DNA of 64,000 bases from an uncultured Aeromonadaceae bacterium (GCA_945957385.1 CAMFKP010000008.1:21013-85012), one strand, 5' to 3'. Counted from the first letter of the stretch, positions 37,086 through 46,637 are shown. The notes: generated from the letters alone by a model not told the origin. Numbers and translations are program-made.

Positions 37086-38108
37086 CTAGACGGTCATTGC
37101 CCCGGGTGGCAGTGCGGCGATGAAGCGGGCGCCGAGCGCTTCGCTCTGGGCGTTGTAATCACTGGCGGCCAGCCGATCCCAATCTGGGAAGCTGTAGCGG
37201 CGCTGCCAGTCCATCTGGTCGACGAAGTGGAAGTCTCCGGCCTGTAACACGCTGCGAAACGCATCGCCCCACAGAAACTCCAGGACGGCCTCCCGCTGGG
37301 CCACCGGCAGATCGGCCTTGATAAACAGCAGCAATGGCGACAACAGTGGCCCTTCCTGCAATTCGATCAGCGCCGCCGGTTTGTGGGACGGGATCTGGTT
37401 GGCGGCCGCGCCGGGCATCAGATTGAACGCCACGCGGCGCGGGTCTGCGCTGCCCAGCCCCTTGATCAGCTGCGAGAAGTGGCGCACGGCGGCGAGGTTG
37501 TGGGCCAGCGCCAGCACAGCGTCGTCGCCATGCTGATCGCGGATTAGCTGCAGCAGCGTCATGCCGCCGATGTGGCCGTCGCAGCCGTGCATGGCAATCT
37601 GCTGATGAAAGGCCGGATCCAGCAGATCGGCCCACTGCCGTGGGTAGGGGCCTTGTGGACACAGGCTCAGATCGCACACCAGTTGCCAGAAACCGAACGC
37701 CAGGAAACCCAGGTTATGGCGCTCGGCGGCGCGGCGCAGTTCGGCTGGCAGCTGGCGCAGAGCATCGGGATGGGTGACACCTTGATAGAGGCCGCTGTCG
37801 AGAAAGCGTTGTTTAAACGGCTGGCTGAAGGCGGTGTGCAGGCCGATGCTGACCCAGATCTCCGGCAGCTCGTCGATGTGCTGGCTGCGTTGCATCAGCT
37901 CATCAATGCCATGGGGTTCGCCGTCGAGGATCGACGGGCAGTAGATCGGTTGGCTATGGCGGCGATTGTAATCGTCGATAAAGGCGCCGAGCGCCGCCTG
38001 CAAGCGCACCTTCAGCGGGCACGGCACGGCGACATGCAGATTCAGGGCGCCGGGTTGGCGAAACGGCGTGCCGCAGCCAGTGCGGCGAATGGCAGTAATG
38101 GTGGTCAT
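37086..38108 (-). CDS. Solute-binding-protein-like protein without a signal peptide
   Basis: A 340-residue protein with the general pattern of ABC-type periplasmic binding proteins: a first lobe with VAVPCPLKVRLQAALGAFIDDYNRR and a cross-over with WADLLDPAFHQQIAMHGCDGHIGGMTLLQLIRDQHG. No signal peptide is visible from ATG 38108, and the first codons carry a cysteine in RRTGCGTPF. It may be cytoplasmic. A two-cluster ferredoxin gene lies upstream on the same strand. I recall similar binding-protein-like proteins beside ferredoxins in anaerobes, but no function is established. Confidence 0.6.
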   Translation of the reverse strand: MTTITAIRRTGCGTPFRQPGALNLHVAVPCPLKVRLQAALGAFIDDYNRRHSQPIYCPSILDGEPHGIDELMQRSQHIDELPEIWVSIGLHTAFSQPFKQRFLDSGLYQGVTHPDALRQLPAELRRAAERHNLGFLAFGFWQLVCDLSLCPQGPYPRQWADLLDPAFHQQIAMHGCDGHIGGMTLLQLIRDQHGDDAVLALAHNLAAVRHFSQLIKGLGSADPRRVAFNLMPGAAANQIPSHKPAALIELQEGPLLSPLLLFIKADLPVAQREAVLEFLWGDAFRSVLQAGDFHFVDQMDWQRRYSFPDWDRLAASDYNAQSEALGARFIAALPPGAMTV

Positions 38109-38341
38109 GGCGTTATCCAAATGGCTATGGTGCGTTTGTCACTGCAGCAAGTTTGGCGCCAGCGGCCGCTGAGGCGATCTAGTGTGGCTATCTGCTTGTG
38201 GTGCTTATGGTTTTGGCCGCCGAGTACCGCCTGCGCGCGAAGAAACGCGTGGCGCGGCTGTCGGCAAGCCGACAACTTGTGGCATCTGGTACCGGCTTGT
38301 CGCGTGCCGGCAGCGCTGCCGCGCGGGAGGTGAGCGGCGGC

Positions 38342-38533
38342 TTACGCCTCTTCGATGGCCTGTACGCGACAGGCATGCTGACAGGCGCCGCACTCGGCAC
38401 AACTGGCCGTGATCTGGTAAGCCGGCGCGGCTTGGCCGCCGCCCTGGGGTGAGGTTGCGACGATGGCGCCGTCGACCGGGCAGATCTGTTGGCACTGGCC
38501 GCAGCCGTTACAGGCGTGGGTGATGATCCACAT
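38342..38533 (-). CDS. Small 2[4Fe-4S] ferredoxin
   Basis: A 63-residue protein with two CxxCxxCxxxC motifs: CNGCGQCQQIC (residues 8-18) and CAECGACQHAC. The first is followed by the usual proline, the second by arginine. GGAG is 7 bases before ATG 38533, which is preferred to the ATG four codons earlier. It probably transfers electrons to a nearby redox enzyme; the binding-protein-like gene at 37086 is the only close partner in the same direction. Confidence 0.88.
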   Translation of the reverse strand: MWIITHACNGCGQCQQICPVDGAIVATSPQGGGQAAPAYQITASCAECGACQHACRVQAIEEA

Positions 38534-38545
38534 GGTGTACTCCAA

Positions 38546-38893
38546 TCCATCAGTTGGTCTCTACTTGCAAGGGGTAAGCACCTGCAAGAGGTGGGCCGCT
38601 ATTGTGGTAAGGGTTGATCGATGATGTTGGCACTCTATTTATGTGCCAGTGCGCTAGCTGGGGGCGTGCTGATGTGCTCGCTAAGTGGGTGATGAGACCG
38701 CCGGTATGTTATCTCTTGCTGGTGGATCTCAGATGATCAGGGCTGCCGGTGGGGCTACGTAGCGTGTTCAGCCCAGATTCGTCAGCAGCTATTCGGTGAC
38801 GAGTTCTGGCTGGCTTTGTTGTGGTAGGACATTTTCGGTCTGCTGTAGACGCAGACCCGACAGCCCAAAGGGGCGGGCCTCGCATTGTGTCAA
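38546..38893. other. Intergenic stretch between the ferredoxin and TonB receptor genes
   Basis: About 350 bases with no credible gene. It should contain the ferredoxin promoter; none is obvious. A GGCAC...GTGCC dyad lies near 38629-38647. Confidence 0.35.
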
Positions 38894-38927
38894 CAGAAAC
38901 CAAGGGGCTTGCGCCCCTTGGTTTCTG
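38894..38927 (-). terminator. Terminator after the TonB receptor gene
   Basis: A perfect 15-bp stem with a TTGC tetraloop (read on plus). On the minus strand it directly follows the receptor stop and its 3' arm ends TTTCTG followed by TT, giving a weak U-rich tail. Confidence 0.75.
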
Positions 38928-38929
38928 GG

Positions 38930-41116
38930 TTACCAGGTATAGCCGAGGGAGGCCATGGCGCTGCGCCCTTCGCCGTAGAAGCAGGCCCACGTAGCTGAAC
39001 AGGTGGAAACATATTCATGGTCAAATAAATTCTTAACCGTGAGTTTGGCCTGTGCTCCCTTAAGACCTGAATTCGCCTTTGCCAGATCGTAACTGATGGA
39101 CAGGTCAGCAAGCGTATAATCTGGCACCTTGATCTGGTTGTTGCGACTGTAAGTCGAACCGACATAACGCACCCCTGCACCGGTAGTTATGCCGGAGTCA
39201 AAGGCGTAACTCAGCCAGCTGGCGCCTGAGTGACGAGGAATCCATTGGGTTTTGAGGCCAATTTCTGCTGGATTGTCTGACTTGCGAGTTTGGGAGTCGG
39301 TATAGGCATAGCTGGTGCTCCAGCGCAGTGATTCGCTCAGACCCAGTTGGGATTCAAACTCGAGTCCTTTAGAGCCCACCTCGCCGGTCTGTTCGCTGAC
39401 CCTGGTCTGGGGATTGGTCGTGACCAGATTCTGCTGACGTAGATCATAAAGTGCGACACTGGCCTGCAGATCGCGATGCGCAGGCGCGTATTTGAGCCCG
39501 ATTTCACTTTGACGTGCCGTGGTGGGGGCAAACAATTTGCCATTAGCATCGGTCGTGGTAATCGGCTCAAAGGATGTTGCATAGCTGATGTATGGAGCCA
39601 AGCCATTGTCGAAGGTATAAAGCAGACCTCCGCGCCCTGTGCTCTTGCTGGCTGAATCGTCGATTTCGCTCTGCTTAAGGCGATTATCAACCTGGATTTT
39701 CGCCCGGTCATGGCGCCCGGAGAGCAGAACATTCCAGCGACCGTAGCTCATTTGATCCTGTAGGTAGACACCGAATTGGTTACGTTTTTGCAGCTCGTTT
39801 GTCACGGATGACAAGGTGAGCAGGCTGGTATCAAGACCGTAATGTGGTGAGGTCCAGTCTAGGTCTAGATCATTGTCAGCATCACGATCGGACCAGCTCT
39901 TGTTGTCATATTGGTAGTGTTTGTAGTCAACTCCGGCCAGTACGGTATGAGCGACAGCGGCAGTCTGGAACTGATATTGCAGCTGATTGTCGATGCCACT
40001 GCTTTTAACATCATCATCAAACTGTTGCGCCCAGCGGTTCATCACCGTTTGCTGACTGTTAGCCCAACTGTCGTAGATAACAGTACGAGTCTGTTGCTTG
40101 AGACGGGTAAAGCGTGCGTTCTGGCGAAGTGTCAGCTGGTCGTTGACCACATACTCCATTACATAACCTACCGAATTTTGCTCGCGGCGTGCTTTTTCCC
40201 AGTTTGGATCGCTGACGAAAAAATCACGCGGGATCTGGCCGTTGGGATTGGATAAGACGGTGCCTTCGGCGGGCAGAAAGTTGCGATATCCGGCATCAGG
40301 ATCTTTTTGCAGGTTGGCCAGCAGCGTGAAGCTGAACTGATCGTTCGGCAGAAAGGTAATGGCTGGAGCGATGGCGTAGCGCTCCTCCTTAACGAACTGC
40401 TCCTGGCCATCGCGCGCGCGGGTGATGCCGCTTAAGCGGTAGATCACACTGGAGCTGTCGGTAGCGGCACCACCGAGGTCAAACGCGGCCAGGCGCTGGT
40501 TATCGGTACCATACCCCAGCTCCAACTTCTGGGACTGATTGGCTACAGGGCGCTTGCTGGTCAGACTCAGCAATCCTCCCGGGGCTGATTGGCCGTACAA
40601 CACAGAAGCCGGGCCATGGATCAGCTCGATCTTATCTAGCAACCAGGGGTCAATCTGTGGTGACAGGCTGGCGCCGCTCGAGCCGGAGGCAAAGCTGATG
40701 CCATCCAGATACTGCGGCAGATACCCCCCCATGCCTCGGGCCATGACTTCGTCATTACGGTTTGAGGTGCCGCGGTAGTTGCTGACTACACCGCTGGCAT
40801 AACCAAGGGCATCGGCGACCGAGTCAGCACCGCGACTGGTTATATCCTCGGCCGTGACGACCGATATGCTTTGTGGCGTTTTGCTCAACGGTGTCGTGGT
40901 TTTAGTCGCGCTGGTGCTCAGTTGTCGGCTAGTGGCTGCATCATCACTGACGGCGTTGGCCTCAACGTTTACGGTGCCAAGCACAGTCGTTTTCTCTGCG
41001 GCGACGGCGGGTGTGACCATCAGTAGGGGGATGAGCCAGCCGAGCGTGCTGACGATCAACGGCTTAAGCGGACGGTGAGGGGATATCGGGATGGTCACTG
41101 CAATATGGTCTGCCAT
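38930..41116 (-). CDS. TonB-dependent siderophore receptor
   Basis: A 728-residue outer-membrane receptor. A signal peptide (about 1-40, ending AVAA) is followed by the plug domain (about 65-175: TPQSISVVTAEDITSRGADSVADALGYASGV, then IELIHGPASVLYGQSAPGGLLSLTSKRP) and a 22-strand barrel ending in the aromatic C-terminus (ASLGYTW). The layout is that of ferric-siderophore receptors of the FhuA/FpvA/FhuE group, without an N-terminal signalling extension. It diverges from a Fes-type esterase across a Fur-box-like site. With Fes and FepBDGC nearby, a catecholate ligand is likely, but the ligand is inferred. Confidence 0.92.
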   Translation of the reverse strand: MADHIAVTIPISPHRPLKPLIVSTLGWLIPLLMVTPAVAAEKTTVLGTVNVEANAVSDDAATSRQLSTSATKTTTPLSKTPQSISVVTAEDITSRGADSVADALGYASGVVSNYRGTSNRNDEVMARGMGGYLPQYLDGISFASGSSGASLSPQIDPWLLDKIELIHGPASVLYGQSAPGGLLSLTSKRPVANQSQKLELGYGTDNQRLAAFDLGGAATDSSSVIYRLSGITRARDGQEQFVKEERYAIAPAITFLPNDQFSFTLLANLQKDPDAGYRNFLPAEGTVLSNPNGQIPRDFFVSDPNWEKARREQNSVGYVMEYVVNDQLTLRQNARFTRLKQQTRTVIYDSWANSQQTVMNRWAQQFDDDVKSSGIDNQLQYQFQTAAVAHTVLAGVDYKHYQYDNKSWSDRDADNDLDLDWTSPHYGLDTSLLTLSSVTNELQKRNQFGVYLQDQMSYGRWNVLLSGRHDRAKIQVDNRLKQSEIDDSASKSTGRGGLLYTFDNGLAPYISYATSFEPITTTDANGKLFAPTTARQSEIGLKYAPAHRDLQASVALYDLRQQNLVTTNPQTRVSEQTGEVGSKGLEFESQLGLSESLRWSTSYAYTDSQTRKSDNPAEIGLKTQWIPRHSGASWLSYAFDSGITTGAGVRYVGSTYSRNNQIKVPDYTLADLSISYDLAKANSGLKGAQAKLTVKNLFDHEYVSTCSATWACFYGEGRSAMASLGYTW

Positions 41117-41195
41117 GGTTTTTCCTTGTTATGCATTCAAGAGCTAGAGGGCGTGTAGCCCCTTTCATCCGGAAAGGGGTGACAGACATCATATT

Positions 41196-41214
41196 ATTAA
41201 TGATAATTATTCTC
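41196..41214. promoter_or_regulatory. Fur box between the TonB receptor and esterase genes
   Basis: ATTAATGATAATTATTCTC matches the 19-base Fur consensus (GATAATGATAATCATTATC) at 15 positions. It lies 25 bases before the esterase start and 80 bases before the receptor start, so one site could repress both. Confidence 0.82.
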
Positions 41215-41238
41215 AATGGGTGGTGTGAGGGAGTGCTC

Positions 41239-42534
41239 ATGGAAAAATTTAATAATAGACTTTTTGCTCAGTGGTTGGCTTGTTCGAGCCTGTCGGTGGG
41301 CAGTGACGCATGGTGGCAACGTGTACAGGCTTGCGGTGCTCCTATGATTGCAAACTTGACAGCTGAACGTTGCGAGGTGCTGTTTTTGTGGCGAGATCCG
41401 CAAGGCGATGCGCAGCGCTCATCAACAGTCGCTGTGTATATGGATGTTAATTCCGTCACTGATCATCACAGTACCCAACCGGCTATGATGCAACGTTGGC
41501 CTGGCACCGATGTCTGGTACTGGATGATGCAAGTGCCTGTCAATTGGCGCGGTGCCTACCAATTTATTCCTTGTCAGGCACACCAGTTGGCAGACTGGGA
41601 TCTGGCACAGCGCGACGCAGATCGCCAACGGCAGTGGTGGATTAGCCTGCAGCCGCTGGCGGTGCGCGATCCACTCAATCCGGTTCGGGCCCAGATGAGC
41701 CAGTGGGGGAGCCGCCAATCGGCATTGCAGATGCCGCAGGCGCCGGCACAACCGGCCTGGGTCGCGTTTGATCTCGGCGCCGATACCCTGCCGCCCGAGG
41801 TGGTCGAGATGTCGTGGCACAGCGAGCTGTTGGGAAACCGGCGCAGTGTCTGGTGCTACCAGACGGACATGACCTGCGAGCGCAGTGAGCCGCTGCCGCT
41901 GGTGTTGCTGCTGGATGGCCGCTTCTGGGCGCAGAATATGCCTGTCTTTGATGCCTTGGACTATGAAACCCGGCGCGGCCGCTTGCCGCCGGCGTTGTAT
42001 CTGTTGATCGACGAGATCGACAACGTCACGCGCGCCAGCGAGCTCCCCTGTAATCCGCTGTTCTGGCAGGCGGTGCAGCAGGAGCTGTTACCCGAGGTGG
42101 CCCGTGCCGTGCCCTTCACCGACGAGCCGGCGCACACCGTGGTGGCCGGGCAAAGTTATGGCGGTCTGGCCGCGTTGTACGCGGGACTGCATTGGCCGGA
42201 GCGTTTCGGTGCCGTGCTCAGTCAGTCGGGATCGTTTTGGTGGCCAGATCGTACGCTGATACATCAAGTGAGTGATCCTATTCATGGCCGTCTGCCTGGA
42301 GCCGGTGGCTGGCTGACCGAGCAGGCGCGCCAGCATCCATTATCCCTGCCACTGAAAATTTGGCTGGAGGCGGGCACCCGTGAAGGTGAGATGATCAGCC
42401 TCTCGGAGACCATGTGTGAAGTGTTGCAGCGCGGTGTGCATGACATCAGCTTCCGCGCCTTTGAAGGGGGGCATGATCGACTGTGTTGGCGCGGGGGATT
42501 GCTGGATGGATTGAGTTGGTTACTGGCGCCCTGA
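41239..42534 (+). CDS. fes: Fes-type ferric-siderophore esterase
   Basis: Cleaves ester-linked catecholate siderophores in the cytoplasm to release iron. The 431-residue protein has the N-terminal Fes domain (about 30-200: VLFLWRDPQGD, WYWMMQVPVNWRGAYQFIP, DPLNP) and the C-terminal alpha/beta hydrolase. The nucleophile serine is in VVAGQSYGGLAALYAG and the catalytic histidine in FEGGHDRLCWRGGL. No signal peptide is seen. ATG 41239 with AGGGAG upstream is chosen; the longer frame would run through the Fur box. It faces the fepBDGC operon convergently. Confidence 0.88.
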   Translation: MEKFNNRLFAQWLACSSLSVGSDAWWQRVQACGAPMIANLTAERCEVLFLWRDPQGDAQRSSTVAVYMDVNSVTDHHSTQPAMMQRWPGTDVWYWMMQVPVNWRGAYQFIPCQAHQLADWDLAQRDADRQRQWWISLQPLAVRDPLNPVRAQMSQWGSRQSALQMPQAPAQPAWVAFDLGADTLPPEVVEMSWHSELLGNRRSVWCYQTDMTCERSEPLPLVLLLDGRFWAQNMPVFDALDYETRRGRLPPALYLLIDEIDNVTRASELPCNPLFWQAVQQELLPEVARAVPFTDEPAHTVVAGQSYGGLAALYAGLHWPERFGAVLSQSGSFWWPDRTLIHQVSDPIHGRLPGAGGWLTEQARQHPLSLPLKIWLEAGTREGEMISLSETMCEVLQRGVHDISFRAFEGGHDRLCWRGGLLDGLSWLLAP

Positions 42535-42544
42535 GGGCGCCGGT

Positions 42545-43363
42545 TTACAACAGCAGCGGCGCGCGATGAGGCAGAACCAAGGGGGTGCCGGTGACAGGAT
42601 CGGCGATCACACTGCAGCGCAGACCAAATACCTCAAACAATAGATCGGCGTTGACGATCTGCCCCGGCTCGCCTTCGGCGATGATGCGGCCATCGCGCAT
42701 GGCAATCAGGTGTCCGGCATAGCGGCAGGCCTGATTGATGTCGTGCAGCACCGCCACCAGGGTACGCCCTGTCTGCTGGTTCAGCGCATGGAACAGTTCC
42801 AGCAGTTCGATTTGATGGCTGATATCCAGATAGGTTGTCGGTTCATCCAGCAAAATCAGCGGGGTCTGCTGGGCCAGCACCATGGCCACCCAGACCCGCT
42901 GGCGTTGCCCCCCGGAGAGAGCATCTACCTTGTGGTTGGCCAGACTCTGCAGACCGGTCATCTGCAATGCACTATGGACGGCAGCCTCATCGTCGTCGCT
43001 CCAGCCACGTAGCCAGGATTGGTGCGGATAACGTCCGCGAGCGACCAGCTCCTGCACACTGATCCCCTCCGGCGCGACGGCGCTTTGCGCCAACAGCCCC
43101 ATCTTGCGGGCCAGCTCGCGCCCGGAGTAGTGATGCAGGGCTTTGCCTTCGAACACTATCTCCCCCTGCTGTGGTGTCAGCAAACGACACAGGGTGCGCA
43201 ACAGGGTCGATTTCCCACAGCCGTTGGGACCTATGATGGCCGTGAAGACGCCCTGGGGGATCTGGACATTCAAATCCTCGGCGACCGGATGATCCCGATA
43301 GCCGAAACTGAGGTGTGTGCCGCTCAAAAGTGGTTGGACGTGGTGGTGCGAGGTCTGGGTCAT
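42545..43363 (-). CDS. fepC: Ferric-siderophore ABC transporter ATPase (FepC-like)
   Basis: A 272-residue ATPase of the iron-siderophore importers. Walker [15 protein letters not shown], signature LSGGQRQRVW and Walker B LILLDEPTTYLDISHQIELL are intact, the last being characteristic of FepC/FhuC-type ATPases. The ATG at 43363 overlaps the stop of the permease gene upstream by four bases (ATGA). It is the last gene of the operon. Confidence 0.92.
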   Translation of the reverse strand: MTQTSHHHVQPLLSGTHLSFGYRDHPVAEDLNVQIPQGVFTAIIGPNGCGKSTLLRTLCRLLTPQQGEIVFEGKALHHYSGRELARKMGLLAQSAVAPEGISVQELVARGRYPHQSWLRGWSDDDEAAVHSALQMTGLQSLANHKVDALSGGQRQRVWVAMVLAQQTPLILLDEPTTYLDISHQIELLELFHALNQQTGRTLVAVLHDINQACRYAGHLIAMRDGRIIAEGEPGQIVNADLLFEVFGLRCSVIADPVTGTPLVLPHRAPLLL

Positions 43364-44355
43364 GGCATGCTCGTGCGGGTTTGGCGAAGCAATAACAGCA
43401 GCAGGTAACCGCCACCGAGGCTGACGGACAGGATGCCAACCGGTAACTGGGTACCAGGCAGCGCGTGTTGCGCCAGCAGATCGGCGGCAAGTAACAAGAC
43501 AGCCCCGGTTAGGCCGATGAGCCATAGCGCCGGAGAGGGCTGGCCGGTCAGGCGTGCCGTGATCGCAGGGGCGGCCAACGCAATAAACGGAATGGGCCCG
43601 GTCATTGTGGTGACGATAGCGGTCAGTGCCGTCGCAGCGAGCATCAAGAGTACCCGCACCGGTTGAACCCGGACGCCAGTGGCTGCGGCGGTATCATCTC
43701 CGAGTTCGAGCTGGCGCAACGGCTGTTGGCCGGCCAGGCACAATAACAGGCAAGGCAGAACCCCGGCCATGACCGGCAGGCATTTCTGCCAGGTCATGCC
43801 ATTGAGGGAACCCAGACTCCACAATACGGCGGTCATGGCCGAGTCCAGTGTCGCACTCATCATCAACCAGACATTCAGGGCGCTGAGTATGGCACTGACG
43901 GCAATACCGATCAGTATCAGCCGCAGGCGTGACAAACTGTTCTGCCAGGCCAGTGCGAAGATCAGCGCGGCGGTGAGTGTGCCACCGAGCAGCGACCCGA
44001 AGGCCATGGCCATCTCACCACCATGCAGTACGACCACCGTCACCAGGACGCCGCTCCAGGCGCCGGTATTGAAACCGATCACGTCCGGACTGCCCATCGG
44101 ATTGCGTAGCAGGGATTGAAAAATGCCGCCGGCAACGGCCAGTGCCATGCCGACCAGAATGGCCATCAGCAGCCGTGGCAGCCGCCATTGCAGAATTACG
44201 GTCTGGTGCATCGGCACGCCTTGCAGCCACAAAGCATCCCAGATTTGCTGCGCAGAAAGTCGCAATGTCCCTAGCCACAAGCCGGCGGCTATCAACAGCA
44301 GACCGAGCGCCAGCAATGAGCAGGCGGCCAGATGGGGGAGGCGGCGTGCGCTCAT
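43360..44355 (-). CDS. fepG: Ferric-siderophore ABC permease (FepG-like)
   Basis: A 331-residue FecCD-family permease with about nine or ten transmembrane helices. LPRLLMAILVGMALAVAGGIFQSLLRNPMGSPDVIGFNTGA is the diagnostic N-terminal block, and GPIPFIALAAPAITARLTG contains the segment that touches the ATPase. The start overlaps the upstream permease stop by four bases (ATGA). It pairs with FepD to make the membrane channel. Confidence 0.92.
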   Translation of the reverse strand: MSARRLPHLAACSLLALGLLLIAAGLWLGTLRLSAQQIWDALWLQGVPMHQTVILQWRLPRLLMAILVGMALAVAGGIFQSLLRNPMGSPDVIGFNTGAWSGVLVTVVVLHGGEMAMAFGSLLGGTLTAALIFALAWQNSLSRLRLILIGIAVSAILSALNVWLMMSATLDSAMTAVLWSLGSLNGMTWQKCLPVMAGVLPCLLLCLAGQQPLRQLELGDDTAAATGVRVQPVRVLLMLAATALTAIVTTMTGPIPFIALAAPAITARLTGQPSPALWLIGLTGAVLLLAADLLAQHALPGTQLPVGILSVSLGGGYLLLLLLRQTRTSMP

Positions 44356-45347
44356 CTCAGCGAGCCTCCATGGCGCCGGACCAGCCAGATCATGATGGGA
44401 GCTCCGAGCAGGGCGGTCACCACGGCGACGCGGATGCCGTTGGTCAGCATGAAGCGACCGAGAATGTCGGCCGCCAGCAACAAGCTCGGCGCCAGAAAAC
44501 AGGCCAGTAGCATCATGCGCCTGTGGTCTTGACCTGCCAGCCAACGTACGAGCGGGGGGATCATCAGTCCGATAAAGCCGATGGGGCCGGTCAGTGCGGT
44601 GCTGGTGCCGACTAGCAAGGTGAGGCTCAGCAGTGAATACAGCAAGATGAGCCCATGACGGAGTCCTAGTGACGTCGCAGTCTGCTGCCCCAACACCATG
44701 GCATTGAGCGGGGTGGCCAGCCATAGTGCCAGGCCCAGTCCAAGCAACCACAAGGGGCATGCCCAGAGCACCGGGGTGAGATCCAGGATGTCGACTGAGC
44801 CGGCATTCCAGAATCTAAAGCGTTCGAAAGCGGCCGGGTTGAGGAGCGTGATAGCCGACGATAAGCCGCTCAAGATGGCGTTGATGGCAATACCGGCCAG
44901 AACAAAGTGTGCCGAGTGCACACTCAAGCCTCGTAGATTGCCGAGAAAGAATACCAGCACTGCGGCGCTCGATGTGCCGAGCAGGGCACTGAGAGTCACT
45001 GCCTGTTGGCTGGACAGCCCGAGCAGGCCGACGCAGAACACGACCGCAAAGCTGGCGCCGGCGTTGATCCCCAAAATGCCGGGATCCGCCAGCGGATTGC
45101 GGGTCAGAGACTGCATCATGATACCACTGAGTCCGAGCGCGACGCCGGCCAGCAGTGCCAGCAAGGTTCTTGGCAGGCGGCCATGCAGAATCAGCGGTGA
45201 GAAGTCGTTGACGCCACCGCCGAGCGTATCCCAGATGGCGCCGACAGGGATGGGCCGTGCGCCGAGCAGCAGGCTCAATGCCAACATCAATGACAGCGTC
45301 AGTGCGGCGGTCAACCAGAGTAGCGTCTCGGATCTTGCCGGGCTCAT
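44352..45347 (-). CDS. fepD: Ferric-siderophore ABC permease (FepD-like)
   Basis: A 331-residue FecCD permease. LPRTLLALLAGVALGLSGIMMQSLTRNPLADPGILGINAGAS and TALTGPIGFIGLMIPPLVRWL are the conserved blocks. Its length equals that of the FepG-like neighbour, in keeping with an old duplication. The ATG at 45347 overlaps the stop of the binding-protein gene by four bases (ATGA). Confidence 0.92.
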   Translation of the reverse strand: MSPARSETLLWLTAALTLSLMLALSLLLGARPIPVGAIWDTLGGGVNDFSPLILHGRLPRTLLALLAGVALGLSGIMMQSLTRNPLADPGILGINAGASFAVVFCVGLLGLSSQQAVTLSALLGTSSAAVLVFFLGNLRGLSVHSAHFVLAGIAINAILSGLSSAITLLNPAAFERFRFWNAGSVDILDLTPVLWACPLWLLGLGLALWLATPLNAMVLGQQTATSLGLRHGLILLYSLLSLTLLVGTSTALTGPIGFIGLMIPPLVRWLAGQDHRRMMLLACFLAPSLLLAADILGRFMLTNGIRVAVVTALLGAPIMIWLVRRHGGSLR

Positions 45348-46363
45348 GGTGTCGACTGCGTCGCAAACTGCGCGCCCAGGCGCGCCAACAGATGCCGTGC
45401 GCTGTAGTAATCGAGGCGGAAGGTATCGGCACCAAGCGCATAGATGCGCTGTGCTTGTACCGCACTCAGGTTTTTGAGCAGGGGGTTGCGCAGAACCTCC
45501 GTTACCGTGCTCGCTTCGGTAGCAAACAGCAGCACACTCTGACCGGTCAGCGCCTCGGCAAAGCGTTCGCCGGAAACCGGCACTATGTCGCGGCGCCCCA
45601 GTGCGACGCTCTGTGCACTCAGGCTGGCCGGCAAGGGGGCCAGACGCAGGCCGATCTGTTGTAGCAGCCGCCCTTGTGCGGACTCTTTCGTCCAGATATT
45701 GGCGCCGGAGCCATCCTCGTAATAGACCATGGCGGTCACGGCGTCTTGTGGCAACCTGGCTTGCTGATGCAAGGCGCGAATATCGGCCTCAAACTGTTGG
45801 CTGATGGCCGCGGCCTGTGCTTCATGGCCAGTGGCCTCGCCAAGCAGGGCGGCGACATCCTGCCAGCGGCGGTCGTCGTAATTGACGACCAGCACCGGAG
45901 CGATCGTGGCAAGCAGATCCCGCGATTTCAAGGCCGAATCTCCGCCTGTCGCCGAGATGACAATCAAGTCTGGCTGCATCTCGAGGACGGCGTCCGCATT
46001 CACTTCGCCTTGATACAAGGGGACCACGCCGCGGGCCAATGCCACGTCGGCCCATTGACTAAAAAAACCGGTCTTGTCGGTGACACCACCGCTGTGGCGC
46101 ACCGTCGCCGAGGCCAAGACTGGCGCATCAATGGAGAGCAGGGCGCCGGTCAGGGTCACGCTGGTCGACACGATACGTTGTGGTGGCGCATGCAGCGTCA
46201 GTGGTCCGGCGGCGGTCTGCAGGGTTCTTGGCCAACCCGATGCTGCGGCGGCATTGTCCGGCTGTGACGTCGCAGCAGCGGGCGGTAATGACACGGCCTG
46301 ATCACAAGCGGTTAACAGCGGCAGCCAGAGTGAGAACAGGATGAGTAGAGATGGACGCAGCAT
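45344..46363 (-). CDS. fepB: Ferric-siderophore-binding lipoprotein (FepB-like)
   Basis: A 339-residue binding protein. The lipobox LLTAC places the modified cysteine at about residue 20. After a low-complexity linker, the PeripBP_2 fold runs from PPQRIVSTSVTLTGALLSIDAPVLASATV, through EVNADAVLEMQPDLIVISA, to the C-terminal lobe. It resembles FepB in having VSTSVTLTGALL. First gene of the operon; Fur-box-like half-sites lie 18-45 bases upstream of its start. Confidence 0.9.
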   Translation of the reverse strand: MLRPSLLILFSLWLPLLTACDQAVSLPPAAATSQPDNAAAASGWPRTLQTAAGPLTLHAPPQRIVSTSVTLTGALLSIDAPVLASATVRHSGGVTDKTGFFSQWADVALARGVVPLYQGEVNADAVLEMQPDLIVISATGGDSALKSRDLLATIAPVLVVNYDDRRWQDVAALLGEATGHEAQAAAISQQFEADIRALHQQARLPQDAVTAMVYYEDGSGANIWTKESAQGRLLQQIGLRLAPLPASLSAQSVALGRRDIVPVSGERFAEALTGQSVLLFATEASTVTEVLRNPLLKNLSAVQAQRIYALGADTFRLDYYSARHLLARLGAQFATQSTP

Positions 46364-46380
46364 GCGGGCACCAAATACGA

Positions 46381-46408
46381 ATAATTATCATATGATAACA
46401 ATTATCAT
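46381..46408. promoter_or_regulatory. Overlapping Fur half-sites upstream of fepB
   Basis: The bases read ATAA-TTATCAT-ATGATAA-CAA-TTATCAT. Three adjacent 7-base half-sites in alternating orientation make two overlapping Fur sites. They cover the likely fepB promoter. Iron-dependent repression is inferred. Confidence 0.82.
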
Positions 46409-46637
46409 CTTATCAGGCTAGTCTGCAACCATGCCGATGGTAACGGCTCATCCGCGGCGGGCCTGCAATCAGGATGCCTGTGGCAAATCAGACACAGATG
46501 CTGTCCTGGATCCGACAGTAGTTGGGCCAATGTGACATGTTGGCGCCAAATACGCAGTGCTGGCAGTTGGCATAGATATTGATGCAAGCCTGGCAAATGC
46601 GTGCATTGTCCATACCCAGGCGTTTGCAGGAGAGAAC

